A DNA stretch of 64,000 nucleotides, taken from positions 930,001 to 994,000 of the forward strand of contig NZ_CP047156.1 of assembly GCF_009834025.1 (NCBI RefSeq). The letters run 5' to 3'. Below, one piece after another: positions 1-10,060 of this stretch; the stretch's first letter is position 1; the number at the start of each line of letters is the position of its first letter. The position numbers and the translations under genes were made by a program. The notes beneath the pieces were generated by a model. It was not told the DNA's origin. It was given only the letters and a program-made list of their open reading frames with translations, and ran no database searches. The DNA is from Epidermidibacterium keratini (lineage in GTDB: Bacteria > Actinomycetota > Actinomycetes > Mycobacteriales > Antricoccaceae).

Positions 1-614
1 TCGGGCAGTGTCGCGACCGCGGCTGCAGCCTCTTCGGACGTCAGGGTGATGGGCACGTCGAAATGCGGGATGCGCACCGCTCCGGCGAAGAGTACGGCGA
101 TCGTGATCGGTCCGAGCCGCTGCTCGACGTCGGCGATGTGGTCGGGATTGGCGTTGTCGCCGGAGATGTAGACGGCCGGAGCGCCGGGTGCACGCAGCAC
201 GAACCCGGTCACGGCTCCGGTGACCGATTCCGCGCCCTCCGGTCCATGGCGGGCCGGGACGGCGGTGATGGTGACGTCGCGGACCTCGGCGGTGGCCCAC
301 GGCGCCAGGCCGGTGACCGAGTCGATCCGCTCGGCCGCGTCCGGGGTCGACAGGGTGAGGGGTACGTCGGCCAGCAGCGCACGGCCGCGCTGGTCGAGAT
401 TGTCGGCGTGCTGGTCGTGCGAGAGCAGCACTGCATCGATGGGACCGATATCGCCGGCATCGACCCCCGGCCCGTGCAGCTTGGTGAGCTTGCGGCCGTC
501 AGGCAGCGGGTAGTCGCCGGGCTCGTCGAAGGTCGGGTCCGTCAACAGGCGGGTGCCGGCGTACTCGAGTACGGCGGTCGGGCCGCCGACGTACTGCAGC
601 TTCAGCGTCGTCAT
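1..614 (-). CDS. MBL-fold metallo-hydrolase, C-terminus cut by window edge
   Basis: The start codon is an ATG at 614 and the frame is open to position 1, so the C-terminal end lies outside the window. The product begins MTTLKLQYVGGPTAVLEY and continues with a strand/turn pattern and SHDQHADNLD near residue 65, which is the metal-binding signature region of metallo-beta-lactamase-fold hydrolases. A second motif, VYISGDN, lies near residue 150 and fits the strand carrying the bridging metal-ligand Asp. The family covers UlaG-like and general soluble hydrolases, so no substrate can be named. The gene is in tandem with mshB (18 bp gap) and may be cotranscribed with it. Family confidence is high, function unknown. 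Confidence 0.8.
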   Translation of the reverse strand, partial: MTTLKLQYVGGPTAVLEYAGTRLLTDPTFDEPGDYPLPDGRKLTKLHGPGVDAGDIGPIDAVLLSHDQHADNLDQRGRALLADVPLTLSTPDAAERIDSVTGLAPWATAEVRDVTITAVPARHGPEGAESVTGAVTGFVLRAPGAPAVYISGDNANPDHIADVEQRLGPITIAVLFAGAVRIPHFDVPITLTSEEAAAAVATLP

Positions 615-632
615 GGGCCTATCTTGGCCGAG

Positions 633-1541
633 CTAGGCGCGCAGGTCGATCCCCGCGAAGAGGTCGGTCTCCTTGCCCGACTCGGGATCCACCGGCCCGC
701 GGTCGCCGCGGGCGAGCTGGTAGAAGTCGTGCCTGGCCTCCGGTCCGATGTTGTCCATGAAGGTGAACATCGGATGGTTGGGGTCGATCTGCGTGCGGTG
801 TGCCGCGAGCGCGCGCTTGGCCTGCTCGGCGTACGCCGAACCGTCGATCTCGGTCGTGACGAGCTCGTCGTCGGTGGCGAAAGTCGCGTCCTTGGCATCG
901 GTGATCCCGAAGAGGTCCGGCTGGCCCATCTCCTTCAGCATCTCGATGCCGCGGGCGATCATCGAGCGCGGAAACGCCATGTAGTAGACCTTCGCGACCT
1001 CCCACGGATCGCCGACCGCCGGCTGGTAGTCAGCATCCGCGGCCAGCTCGACCGCCCGCATCGCGACCCGGTGCGCCTGGATGTGGTCGGGGTGTCCGTA
1101 GCCGCCGTTCTCGTTGTAGGTCAGCAGCACCTGCGGGCGGTTGGCGCGGATGATCGGCACGAGGTACGCCGCGGCCTCGTCGAGATCGGCCTGCCAGAAC
1201 GCCCGCGGGTGGTCGTTGGAGGGCTCGCCCATCATGCCGCTGTCGCGATAGCGACCGGGACCGCCGAGGAAGTGCTGCTCGGCCACGTCGAGCTCGCGGC
1301 ATGCCTCGGCGAGCTCCCACATGCGGTAGCCGCCGAGCTGGTCGGCCTGGTCGGCGCCGAGCTGGGCCAGCTCGGGTACGACGATCTCGCCCTCCTCGCC
1401 GAGCGTGCACGTGACGAGGGTGATGTGGGTGCCTTCGTCGGCGTACTTCGGGAAGGTCGAGCCGTTGCTGGACGACTCGTCATCGGGATGGGCGTGTACG
1501 GCGATCAGCCGGCGCTCCGCGGCCGGGCTCTGACTAGTCAC
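633..1541 (-). CDS. mshB: Mycothiol biosynthesis deacetylase MshB
   Basis: A zinc-dependent LmbE-family deacetylase that removes the acetyl group from GlcNAc-inositol in mycothiol synthesis. Zinc ligands are visible in HAHPDDE near the N-terminus and GGYGHPDH mid-protein. The blocks CTLGEEGEI, QLGGYR and GGPGRYRDSGM match MshB better than the paralogous mycothiol S-conjugate amidase Mca, which has a TGGERGEI-type block, although the tail TDLFAGI is shared by both. I chose GTG at 1541 because CAGGAT lies exactly 6 nt upstream (1548-1553), the leaderless spacing repeated across this window. An in-frame GTG at 1562 would add 7 residues. About 302 residues, normal for the family. It marks the organism as a mycothiol producer. 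Confidence 0.88.
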   Translation of the reverse strand: MTSQSPAAERRLIAVHAHPDDESSSNGSTFPKYADEGTHITLVTCTLGEEGEIVVPELAQLGADQADQLGGYRMWELAEACRELDVAEQHFLGGPGRYRDSGMMGEPSNDHPRAFWQADLDEAAAYLVPIIRANRPQVLLTYNENGGYGHPDHIQAHRVAMRAVELAADADYQPAVGDPWEVAKVYYMAFPRSMIARGIEMLKEMGQPDLFGITDAKDATFATDDELVTTEIDGSAYAEQAKRALAAHRTQIDPNHPMFTFMDNIGPEARHDFYQLARGDRGPVDPESGKETDLFAGIDLRA

Positions 1542-1581
1542 GTCACCATCCTGCCGCAGCACCCTGACGTGCGGTGATCGG

Positions 1582-3480
<1,899 letters not shown>

Positions 3481-3804
3481 GCAAGGCTCCTTGAGAGATC
3501 AGACGGGGCGGCGTACGGCGCATCACGGCGCGGCTCGAGCCCAAACCAGTCAAGCGTAGTGCCCGTGGCCGCGGCGCGATGCCGATCGGGGGCAAGATCA
3601 CTGGGCTTTGGATGAAAATCACCAGAAATTGCGTTGACCTGTCGCTGGGTCACGCCGCTACCGTCAACAGGCGTAGGCGCGACCCGCCTCGCAGGGCTCC
3701 GGCAAAGAGCGGCCCATGGAATGTCGGCGCCCATCGATACGTTCGATTTCTGCCGACAGGCCATCGTCTGCCGGTCCATCTTGCACAGAGAGTCCCTCAC
3801 CCCC
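3481..3804. other. Intergenic region between divergent typA and DHA2 exporter
   Basis: This 324 bp region holds the promoters of typA (leftward) and the MFS exporter (rightward). I see no convincing gene. It contains an inverted repeat GTTGAC (3633-3638) and GTCAAC (3663-3668) separated by 24 bp, which could be a repressor site, but no regulator gene is adjacent. No T-tract terminator is present. Confidence 0.4.
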
Positions 3805-5346
3805 ATGACACAAACCAGCGACAAGCTGGATGGCCGGGTACTGAAGATCGCAGGCGTCGTCGTCCTCGGCGCGATCATGTCGATCCTCGACGTCACCGTC
3901 GTCGGGATCGCCCTCCCCACCTTCCAACAAGACTTCGCCACGTCCCCGGCCACGGCCGCCTGGACCATGACCGGCTACACGCTGGCGTTGGCCAGCATCA
4001 TCCCGGTCACCGGCTGGGCAGCCGACCGGTTCGGCACCAAGCGCCTCTACATGGCCGCGCTCATCATGTTCGTGGCCGGATCCGTCCTCTGCTCGACCGC
4101 CACGTCCATCGGCCAGCTGATCGTCTACCGCGTCCTGCAGGGGCTCGGCGGCGGCATGCTGATGCCGCTGGGCATGACGATCATGACCCGGGCGGCCGGC
4201 CCGGAACGCATCGGTCGCGTGATGGCCGTGCTGGGCATCCCGATGCTGCTTGGCCCGATCGGCGGCCCGATCCTCGGCGGCTGGTTGATCGATATCGCGA
4301 GCTGGCACTGGATCTTCCTGATCAACGTCCCGGTCGGTATCGCCGCGCTGATCTACGCGCAGCTGGTGCTGCCGAAGGATCAGCCGCATCCGTCGGAGCG
4401 TTTCGACTTCATCGGTATGGCGCTGCTGTCGCCAGGCCTCGCGGCGTTCCTGTTCGGCGTCTCCTCGATCCCCGAGGAAGGCACCGTCGCCGCACCGAAG
4501 GTGCTGATTCCCGCACTCGCCGGGCTCGCGCTGATCATCGCGTTCGTCTTCCACTCGCTGCGTAAGGCCAACCCGCTGATCGACCTGCACCTGTTCAAGA
4601 ACCGCCAGATGTCGACCGCGGTGGTAGCGATGTCGCTCTTCGCGGTCGCGTTCATGGGCGCCGGCAGCATCCTGTTCCCGTCGTACTTCATCCAGGTGCG
4701 CCACGAGGACACGCTGACCGCCGGCCTGCTGCTGGCCCCGCAGGGGCTCGGCGCGATGGTGACGATGCCGATCGCCGGCGCGATCGCGGACCGCAAGGGT
4801 CCCGGGCGCGTCGTCATTCCCGGCCTGGTGCTGATCGCCCTCGGCATGTTCACCTTCACCCAGATGGACGACCAGACGCCGTACTGGCTGCTGCTCGGCT
4901 CGCTGTTCGTGATGGGTCTGGGCCTCGGCGCGACCATGATGCCGATCATGGCGGCCGCGATCCGGACGCTGAAGGACCACGCGATCGCGCGCGGCTCGAC
5001 GCTGATGAACATCGTGCAGCAGATCGCCGCATCGATTGGTACGGCGGTCATGTCCGTCGTACTGACCAACCAGTTCCTGAACCGCCCCGAGATCGGGCAG
5101 GCACGCGCAGCGGCCGCTGACGAGGCCGTTGCCGGCCAGCTCGCCGCGCAGCTTGGCGGGCCGGATCAGCTGCAGGCGTTCTTCGCGCAGGCCAATGCCG
5201 CTGCTGGGGAGGCGTTCGCCAACACCTTCGTGGTGGCTTTGGTGCTCGTCGTACTCACGCTGATCCCGGCGCTGATGCTTCCGCGCCGGCCCAAGCCGCT
5301 GACCGATGAGCCGGCCACCGAGGCGCCTCCGGCGATGATGCACTAG
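3805..5346 (+). CDS. DHA2-family MFS multidrug-type exporter
   Basis: Integral membrane protein of 513 residues with about 14 hydrophobic segments, matching the DHA2 (14-TM) drug:H+ antiporter branch. Near the N-terminus SILDVTVVGIALP is the motif D1-like first helix, followed by WAADRFGTKRLY (motif A between TM2 and TM3) and LQGLGGGMLMPLG in the next helices. Mid-protein PIGGPILGGWLID resembles antiporter motif C. The reading frame is open upstream to 3634, but the first ATG before the hydrophobic core with sensible homology is MTQTSDKLDG at 3805. The substrate cannot be deduced. The C-terminus is followed by a T-tract terminator at 5383. Confidence 0.9.
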   Translation: MTQTSDKLDGRVLKIAGVVVLGAIMSILDVTVVGIALPTFQQDFATSPATAAWTMTGYTLALASIIPVTGWAADRFGTKRLYMAALIMFVAGSVLCSTATSIGQLIVYRVLQGLGGGMLMPLGMTIMTRAAGPERIGRVMAVLGIPMLLGPIGGPILGGWLIDIASWHWIFLINVPVGIAALIYAQLVLPKDQPHPSERFDFIGMALLSPGLAAFLFGVSSIPEEGTVAAPKVLIPALAGLALIIAFVFHSLRKANPLIDLHLFKNRQMSTAVVAMSLFAVAFMGAGSILFPSYFIQVRHEDTLTAGLLLAPQGLGAMVTMPIAGAIADRKGPGRVVIPGLVLIALGMFTFTQMDDQTPYWLLLGSLFVMGLGLGATMMPIMAAAIRTLKDHAIARGSTLMNIVQQIAASIGTAVMSVVLTNQFLNRPEIGQARAAAADEAVAGQLAAQLGGPDQLQAFFAQANAAAGEAFANTFVVALVLVVLTLIPALMLPRRPKPLTDEPATEAPPAMMH

Positions 5347-5382
5347 TCACCCCGGAGTGCTCTTTCGGGCACAAAGACGAAG

Positions 5383-5418
5383 AAGCGGGCAGTCGTGGTG
5401 ACGCGACTCCCGCTTTTT
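5383..5418 (+). terminator. Intrinsic terminator of the DHA2 exporter gene
   Basis: AAGCGGGcAGTCG (5383-5395) pairs with CGACTCCCGCTT (5404-5415) with one bulged C, and a T run (5414-5418) closes the right arm. It lies 37 bp after the exporter stop. This is the only classical T-tract terminator I recognise in the window; other hairpins here lack the T run. Confidence 0.75.
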
Positions 5419-5479
5419 CGCTTAGATGGAGGGGTAGTACTCATACGAGTCTGACCGCCGACCATGGAGGCACAGCGAC

Positions 5480-6250
5480 ATGACCGACCCGACGAACACT
5501 GCGGGCGCCCCCGGACCGGACGAGCACGCGCGACCCGCGGGCACACCCGGTCCCGAGCGGGACGGCACGGAGAAGGGGATCGATGAGATCCGCGACAAGG
5601 CCGAGGAGCTCTTCTCGCTGATCAAGCAGAAGGCCGGCCCGATGTGGACCGACCTGCGCGAGAAGGTTGAGCCGGTGATCAACGACCTGCGCGACAAGGC
5701 TCAGCCCTACGTCGAGCAGGCGAAGGAGAAGGCCCAGCCGTACGTCGAGCAGGCCCGCGAGAAGGCGCAGCCCTACGTGGACCAGGCCAAGGAGAAGGCT
5801 CAGCCGTACGTCGACCAGGCCAAGGAGAAGGCTCAGGAGGCGCGCGGCCGCGAGAGCGGTACCGGCGCCGATGGCCTGGCGGATGCGACCTCGGAGAACA
5901 CCGAGAGCACCCTCGCCGGCCAGGAGCGCAACGGAGTCGCCCAGCCGGGGACCGCCGCGTCGCGGCCTACCCCGCCGCATGCACCGACAAGCGGCCCGAC
6001 TCCCCCGCCGACGTCATCGACGCCGCCGGCCACCGCGCCCCCGACGGCGCCGGGTGTCTCCGGTGACACGGTCGTTCCGGGGACCCCGTCGGGTGCGCCG
6101 TCGACGCCGCCGAGCAACCCGTCGGGCAATCCGGCTGGCACCCGCAATACGCGGGTGCAGCGGCCGGGCACCCCGCCCACGACACCGGGCGGCTCGCCGA
6201 CCGGTGGCCCGAGCACTCCGTCGAGCCCGCCGGACTCCTCCGGGCGCTAA
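5480..6250 (+). CDS. Repeat-rich amphipathic protein with Pro/Thr/Ser-rich tail
   Basis: A 256-residue soluble protein with no signal peptide or membrane segment. Residues about 30-72 are predicted helical and charged. Residues 73-116 are four tandem 11-residue units of the form KAQPYV(E/D)QA(K/R)E followed by a partial fifth, an 11-mer periodicity as in apolipoprotein or LEA-type amphipathic helices. Residues about 130-256 are low complexity, dominated by Pro, Thr, Ser and Gly. No catalytic motif is visible. Likely roles for such architecture are membrane-surface, lipid or desiccation-related, but that is inference. It stands alone between two terminators. Confidence 0.72.
   Translation: MTDPTNTAGAPGPDEHARPAGTPGPERDGTEKGIDEIRDKAEELFSLIKQKAGPMWTDLREKVEPVINDLRDKAQPYVEQAKEKAQPYVEQAREKAQPYVDQAKEKAQPYVDQAKEKAQEARGRESGTGADGLADATSENTESTLAGQERNGVAQPGTAASRPTPPHAPTSGPTPPPTSSTPPATAPPTAPGVSGDTVVPGTPSGAPSTPPSNPSGNPAGTRNTRVQRPGTPPTTPGGSPTGGPSTPSSPPDSSGR
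5696..5827 (+). repeat. Four tandem 33-bp in-frame repeats
   Basis: Units at 5696-5728, 5729-5761, 5762-5794 and 5795-5827 each encode KAQPYV(E/D)QA(K/R)E. Differences between copies are mostly silent third-position changes plus Glu/Asp and Lys/Arg swaps, so the protein pattern is conserved more strictly than the DNA. The copy number could vary between strains by slippage. Confidence 0.9.
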
Positions 6251-6269
6251 CGCTCGGCGTACTCCAGCG

Positions 6270-6313
6270 GAATGGAGCGTTGGTTGCAGTCTTCTGCAAC
6301 CAACGCTCCATTC
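6270..6313. terminator. 20-bp perfect hairpin between convergent genes
   Basis: Left arm 6270-6289 and right arm 6294-6313 are perfect reverse complements of 20 bp around a 4-nt loop (TCTT). It lies between the repeat-rich protein gene and the convergent ACT-domain gene, so it could terminate transcription from both sides. There is no T-tract. It belongs to a set of similar long hairpins in this window (8490, 10874, 24418, 35211, 61552). Confidence 0.7.
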
Positions 6314-6324
6314 TGCGTTTACGG

Positions 6325-6783
6325 CTAGGAGGCGAGCGCGCCCTGCTCTAGCCGGTCGGCGGCCGCCTGGCTCACGTCCCTGATGACCTCGATTGCGTCC
6401 TCGCGCTGTTTCCACGGCACGAGCAGGTGGTCGTGGTTGAGTCCGGCCAGCACGTTGCAGCTGATCCCCGCTTCGGCGAACGCCGAGCTGACGACGGCGG
6501 TGACCCCGACGACGTGCAGTCCGGTCTGAGCGCTCAGGGTGATCCACGCGGCGACGTACTCGTAGTCCAGGTTTTGCTCGCTGGCGATGTCCTTGGAGAT
6601 CACCGCGGTGATCCCTTCGTCCTCGGTGATGACGGCGTCCGCGCGACGCAGCAGTTCCAGCTTCGTCGGCTTGATCGCGGCGAAGACGAACTTCCCGGAG
6701 CGCATCCGCGGAGTCAGTGTCGCGAGTAGCTCATCGACCGAGCGGGCCTCGTCGGTATCGGCCTGCGCATGCTTCGCGCCCAT
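6325..6783 (-). CDS. ACT-domain protein
   Basis: A protein of 152 residues. The N-terminal part, LATLTPRMRSGKFVFAAI, followed by a VITEDEGITAVIS block and a second beta-alpha-beta unit (VGVTAVVSSAFAEAGISCNV, then HDHLLVPW) is the pattern of a pair of ACT-like units as in small stand-alone ACT proteins. ACT domains usually bind amino acids and regulate enzymes, but no partner is adjacent. I chose ATG 6783 because GAGGGG sits 8 nt upstream. An open frame continues to 6837 without a ribosome site. Ligand unknown. Confidence 0.78.
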   Translation of the reverse strand: MGAKHAQADTDEARSVDELLATLTPRMRSGKFVFAAIKPTKLELLRRADAVITEDEGITAVISKDIASEQNLDYEYVAAWITLSAQTGLHVVGVTAVVSSAFAEAGISCNVLAGLNHDHLLVPWKQREDAIEVIRDVSQAAADRLEQGALAS

Positions 6784-6888
6784 TGGCAGCACCCCTCTCT
6801 GGATGCGTCCCGGTCGGGACGGAAATAGCCAGACCACAGACTAGACGAGGCCGCTGAACGCGACGCAAACTTCCGGTGGCCGGCCCTG

Positions 6889-7251
6889 CTAACTCTCGTC
6901 CTCCCGCTGCGAGAGGTAGTCGGCGAGCACCTTCAGATGACTTTGCTCGGGATCCTTCGATGCGGTGATGAGGGTGACCGTGTCGTGGGCGAGGATCTGT
7001 GCGGCGAACTCGTCGGTGTGCGGGTTGGCATCGAGTTCGGCGTCGTACTGCCTGGTGAAGTCGCCGAAGCTTTCGCCGTCGTGGTGAAACTCCTTGCGCA
7101 GCTCGTTGGAGGGCGCGATGTCCTTGGCCCAGAGGTCAAGACCGGCGTCTGCTTTGCGGATCCCGCGCGGCCAGAGTCGGTCGGCAAGCACCCGGTAGCC
7201 GTCCTTCGCCGTCGGCGAGTCGTAGATGCGGCGCAGCCGGAAAGTCGTCAT
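6889..7251 (-). CDS. DUF488 family protein
   Basis: A 120-residue protein with the hallmark DUF488 motifs: RRIYDSP at the N-terminus, VLADRLWPRGI around residue 22, WAKDIAPS around residue 41 and a C-terminal LITASKDPEQSHL. The family is small, soluble and widespread with no settled function. AACAAT ends 6 nt before the ATG, compatible with a leaderless mRNA. It is divergent from the MFS gene at 7318, with only 66 bp between the start codons, so the two promoters must be close together. Confidence 0.88.
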   Translation of the reverse strand: MTTFRLRRIYDSPTAKDGYRVLADRLWPRGIRKADAGLDLWAKDIAPSNELRKEFHHDGESFGDFTRQYDAELDANPHTDEFAAQILAHDTVTLITASKDPEQSHLKVLADYLSQREDES

Positions 7252-7317
7252 GGCGCGATTGTTGCACCCGTCTCATGCGCGGTCGCGCTGTCGCGCTTGC
7301 TGGGATCATCGACAGGC

Positions 7318-8466
7318 GTGACTACCGCCCCGACAGCCGACCCGCGCGCCCTCGCCCGCGCCGCCGTCGGCTACTTCGGCGTCAACGGGCTGATGGTCGG
7401 AACGTGGGCGGCATCGCTCGCGGGACTGCGCCAACGAGTCGCGACCAACGACCAAGGCGTCGCCATCGCGTTGATCGCCTGCGGTCTGGCGGCAATCGTG
7501 ACGATGCAGATCGGCGGCCGGTACGCCGATCGGTACGGCGCGATGCTGCCGTGCCAAGTTGGTGGCGCGGTAATGGTCGTGGCCTCCGGCGTACTCGGCT
7601 GGGCGCCGTCGTACCCGGTGCTGCTGGGCGCGGCGATCGTCCTCGGCGCGGGCAACGGCGCGCTCGATGTCGCGATGAACTCACTCGGTGTGCAGGCCGA
7701 GACGGAGCGCTCGCGGCCGGTCATGAGCCGTCTGCATGCCTGCTTCTCCATCGGCTCGCTGGGTGGGGCGGGGCTGGTGCTGCTCACGTCGCCGCTGGCC
7801 GGCGACCCGTGGCCGGCGCTCGCGCTCGCTGCCGTCGTGGGCACGGTGGTGCTGGTGCTGATCGCGCGCTGGCACGTTTCCAGCCCGCCGCGGCGGGTTT
7901 CTGAGGAAGCCGGTTCAGGCCGCCGCGGTCTGCCGCCGATCGCGTGGGCATTGGGGCTGATGGCGCTGTGCTTCGGGCTGAGCGAGGGGACGGCGATGGA
8001 CTGGTCGGCCATCCACGTCACCGACGTCACCGGGGTCTCGCCGGGTGTCGGCGCGGCCGGGCTCGCTGCGGTGTCGGCGTCGATGGTGGCGATCCGGCTC
8101 GCCGGCGACGCGATCGTGGCGCGTGTCGGACGCGCCCGAGTCGTGCAGGTGGGCGCCCTCGCGGCTGCCGGTGGGTACGCCGGGATCGTGTTTGTGCAGC
8201 CGTTGTGGCTGGTGCTGCTGTGCTGGCTCGTCGTCGGGTTCGGCGTGGGCCTTGTTGCCCCGCAGATCTACGCCGTGGCAGGACATCTCGGCGGCGGCCG
8301 GGTGCTCGCGGTCGTCACCGGCTTCGGCTACACCGCCTTCCTCGCCGGACCGGCGCTGATCGGCTTCGCGTCACACGAGTTCGGCATACAACGCGCGATG
8401 GTGATCCCGCTCGTCACCGCGCTCGCCCTGTCGGCACTCGCCTTCACCCGCCTGCTGCACCGCTGA
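7318..8466 (+). CDS. MFS transporter, about 12 TM segments
   Basis: A 382-residue membrane protein. It begins VTTAPTADPRALARAAVGYF, contains the MFS motif A loop GGRYADRYGA between TM2 and TM3, and GAGNGALDVAMNSLG in TM4, a pattern typical of YbjJ/fucose-permease-like MFS members. A second half with a related fold follows (AWALGLMALCFGLSEGTAMDW). The frame is open far upstream, but the protein-like sequence starts at the GTG 7318 and earlier codons are antisense to DUF488. Substrate unknown. A 24-bp hairpin at 8490 follows. Confidence 0.82.
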   Translation: MTTAPTADPRALARAAVGYFGVNGLMVGTWAASLAGLRQRVATNDQGVAIALIACGLAAIVTMQIGGRYADRYGAMLPCQVGGAVMVVASGVLGWAPSYPVLLGAAIVLGAGNGALDVAMNSLGVQAETERSRPVMSRLHACFSIGSLGGAGLVLLTSPLAGDPWPALALAAVVGTVVLVLIARWHVSSPPRRVSEEAGSGRRGLPPIAWALGLMALCFGLSEGTAMDWSAIHVTDVTGVSPGVGAAGLAAVSASMVAIRLAGDAIVARVGRARVVQVGALAAAGGYAGIVFVQPLWLVLLCWLVVGFGVGLVAPQIYAVAGHLGGGRVLAVVTGFGYTAFLAGPALIGFASHEFGIQRAMVIPLVTALALSALAFTRLLHR

Positions 8467-8489
8467 GGCCTGCCCCGCCGCTTAGCCCG

Positions 8490-8552
8490 CGACCTGCGGT
8501 GGAACCTGTAACGGTAATCGTCCCGCAGCGTTACAGGTTCCACCGCAGGTCG
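8490..8552. terminator. 24-bp perfect hairpin downstream of MFS gene
   Basis: Arms 8490-8513 and 8529-8552 are perfect 24-bp reverse complements around a 15-nt loop. It lies 23 bp after the MFS stop and ends 14 bp before the next start codon, so it also overlaps the expected promoter region of the epoxide-hydrolase-like gene. The outer part, GACCTGCGGTG, is identical to the outer part of the hairpin at 61552. No T-tract. Confidence 0.65.
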
Positions 8553-8566
8553 GGTTGGATGGGGGC

Positions 8567-9415
8567 ATGGATCAGTTCTCGCGCGGTGACCTGCGCTTCG
8601 ACGTACGTGATCAGGGACCGGCAGACGGCGAGCCGGTGGTCTTGCTGCACGGCTTCCCACAGTCCTCGGCGGCGTGGGAGTACGTCGCTCCGCTGCTGCA
8701 TGAGGCGGGGCTACGAACCCTCGCGCCGGACCTGCGCGGCTACTCCCCCGGCGCTCGCCCGACGCAGGCGTCGGCGTACCGCCTCGACGTGATGGACGGC
8801 GACGTACTCGCGCTGCTTGATGCCGCGGGGCTGGAGTCGGCACACGTGGTCGGGCACGACTGGGGCGGGGCGCTCGCGTGGCAGCTCGCTGCGGCCCATC
8901 CCGATCGGGTGCGGACCGCGACGGTGCTTTCGACGCCGCATCCCGCAGCGATGCAGTGGGCGACGACGCACTCGACGCAGCTGTTGCGCAGCTGGTACAT
9001 GCTCGCGATCCAGATCCCCGGCCTGCCCGAGGCTGTGCTGCAGGCGGGGATGCGTCGCCGGGGGCTGTCGTCGTTGGGCCTGCCGCGCGAGCAGTCCCGC
9101 GAGTACGCCGACCTGCTGCAGCAGCCAGGAGCGCTGCGCGGAGCCCTGAACTGGTATCGCGCGGTGCGCACCCGGCCAAATGCGCTGGCTGCCGCTGAGC
9201 AGCAGACGGTCTCGGTGCCGGTCACCTACGTGTGGGGTGAGCGCGACCCCTACCTCGGCCGCGCGGCTGCTGAGCGGACGGCGGCGTACTGCTTCGGGCC
9301 CTATCGGTTCATCGCGGCTGATGCCGATCACTGGCTGCCGGAGAAGCATCCCGAGCTGGTCGCCTCCGCCGTACTCGACCGCATCACCACCGGGTCATCG
9401 CCGGCGGCCGGCTAA
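8567..9415 (+). CDS. Alpha/beta hydrolase, epoxide-hydrolase-like
   Basis: A 282-residue soluble alpha/beta-hydrolase. HGFPQ (oxyanion-hole loop, about residue 29) and GHDWGG (nucleophile elbow with Asp, about residue 98) are the diagnostic motifs of the epoxide hydrolase/haloalkane dehalogenase branch. WGERDPYLG carries the acidic residue and ADADHWLPEKHP the catalytic His. ATG 8567 was chosen because TTGGAT lies 6 nt upstream and the preceding ATG at 8555 is inside this promoter-like region. The physiological epoxide or ester is unknown. In tandem with the SMR pump gene. Confidence 0.85.
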   Translation: MDQFSRGDLRFDVRDQGPADGEPVVLLHGFPQSSAAWEYVAPLLHEAGLRTLAPDLRGYSPGARPTQASAYRLDVMDGDVLALLDAAGLESAHVVGHDWGGALAWQLAAAHPDRVRTATVLSTPHPAAMQWATTHSTQLLRSWYMLAIQIPGLPEAVLQAGMRRRGLSSLGLPREQSREYADLLQQPGALRGALNWYRAVRTRPNALAAAEQQTVSVPVTYVWGERDPYLGRAAAERTAAYCFGPYRFIAADADHWLPEKHPELVASAVLDRITTGSSPAAG

Positions 9416-9456
9416 TTACGCTCAAGACCTGCCGTTTTGCTTTGTGAGGAGCTTCT

Positions 9457-9783
9457 GTGTCGCCGTACCTGCTGCTTGCCGTCGCCATCGTCGCCGAGGT
9501 CATCGGCACGAGTCTGCTGAAGTCGACCGAGGGCTTCACCCGGCTCTGGCCGACCCTTGGCACCATCGCGGCGTACGGCGTGGCCTTCTACGCGCTCGCC
9601 GTGGCGATCCAGAAGGGCATGAACGTGGGGCTTGGCTATGCGATGTGGGCCGGGTTGGGTACGACGCTGATCGTCATCATCAGCGTGCTCGTGCTCGGCG
9701 AGCCGATCACCGCGGTCAAGATCCTCGGGGTCGGGCTGATCATCGGAGGCGTCGTACTGCTCAACCTCGGCGGCGCGCACTGA
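9457..9783 (+). CDS. mmr: Small multidrug resistance (SMR) efflux protein, Mmr-like
   Basis: A 108-residue protein with four hydrophobic helices, the size of the SMR family that exports quaternary ammonium and other cationic compounds as a dimer coupled to protons. The essential glutamate is in AEVIGTSLLKSTEGFTRLWP (residue about 13), a stretch almost the same as in mycobacterial Mmr, and the end VVLLNLGGAH is also typical. The start is GTG 9457 with GAGGAG 6 nt upstream. I looked for a guanidine riboswitch in the 41-bp gap before it and saw none. A guanidinium exporter subtype cannot be ruled out. Confidence 0.9.
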   Translation: MSPYLLLAVAIVAEVIGTSLLKSTEGFTRLWPTLGTIAAYGVAFYALAVAIQKGMNVGLGYAMWAGLGTTLIVIISVLVLGEPITAVKILGVGLIIGGVVLLNLGGAH

Positions 9784-9810
9784 CGCAGTGCCAGGTGGCA
9801 TGATGTGGCC

Positions 9811-10056
9811 ATGGCCGACCGCGATATTCACCAGCACATCGATGAGCTCATCCAGCGCGAGAAGGATTTGCGCGCGGCCCTCGGCCGCGGCGAGTTGAGC
9901 CGCGAGGACGAGCAGAAGCAGCTGCGCGAGACCGAGGTCGAGCTCGACCGGCTGTGGGATCTGCTGCGCCAGCGCGCGGCCAAGCGCGAGTTCGGCGAAA
10001 ACGCGAACGAGGCACAGATGCGCTCGGGCAAGACCGTCGAGGACTACCTCGACTAG
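9811..10056 (+). CDS. DUF2630 family protein
   Basis: An 81-residue, highly charged, mostly helical protein beginning MADRDIHQHIDELIQREKDL and ending GKTVEDYLD, matching the actinobacterial DUF2630 family. The function is unknown and a coiled coil is likely for residues 5-55. ATG 9811 is preferred over GTG 9805 because CATGAT lies 6 nt upstream. It ends 5 bp from the stop of the convergent SMI1/KNR4 gene, leaving no room for a separate terminator. Confidence 0.85.
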   Translation: MADRDIHQHIDELIQREKDLRAALGRGELSREDEQKQLRETEVELDRLWDLLRQRAAKREFGENANEAQMRSGKTVEDYLD

Positions 10057-10060
10057 TCGC

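Noticed and set aside
633-1541. Mycothiol S-conjugate amidase Mca instead of MshB
   Set aside because: The CTLGEEGEI and GGPGRYRDSGM blocks and the GHPDH context fit MshB; Mca has a different second block (TGGERGEI) and a PHPDH context.
63-1577. 504-codon plus-strand open frame
   Set aside because: It is antisense to the MBL hydrolase and mshB. Its product is Arg/Gly/Val-rich with no domain, as expected from the third-position GC of the real genes.
3664-5343. 559-codon minus-strand open frame
   Set aside because: Antisense of the DHA2 exporter. Its product is rich in Arg, His, Gln and Asp, a typical shadow of membrane-helix codons.
5696-5827. Possible CRISPR array (four 33-bp units)
   Set aside because: Units are contiguous without spacers and in frame within a protein gene.
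8490-8552. Inverted repeat as an insertion-sequence end
   Set aside because: The arms are adjacent with a short loop and no transposase frame; similar hairpins recur at gene ends.
9416-9456. Guanidine riboswitch before the SMR gene
   Set aside because: The 41-bp gap is too short and has no ACGA/ACGR-type conserved loops.
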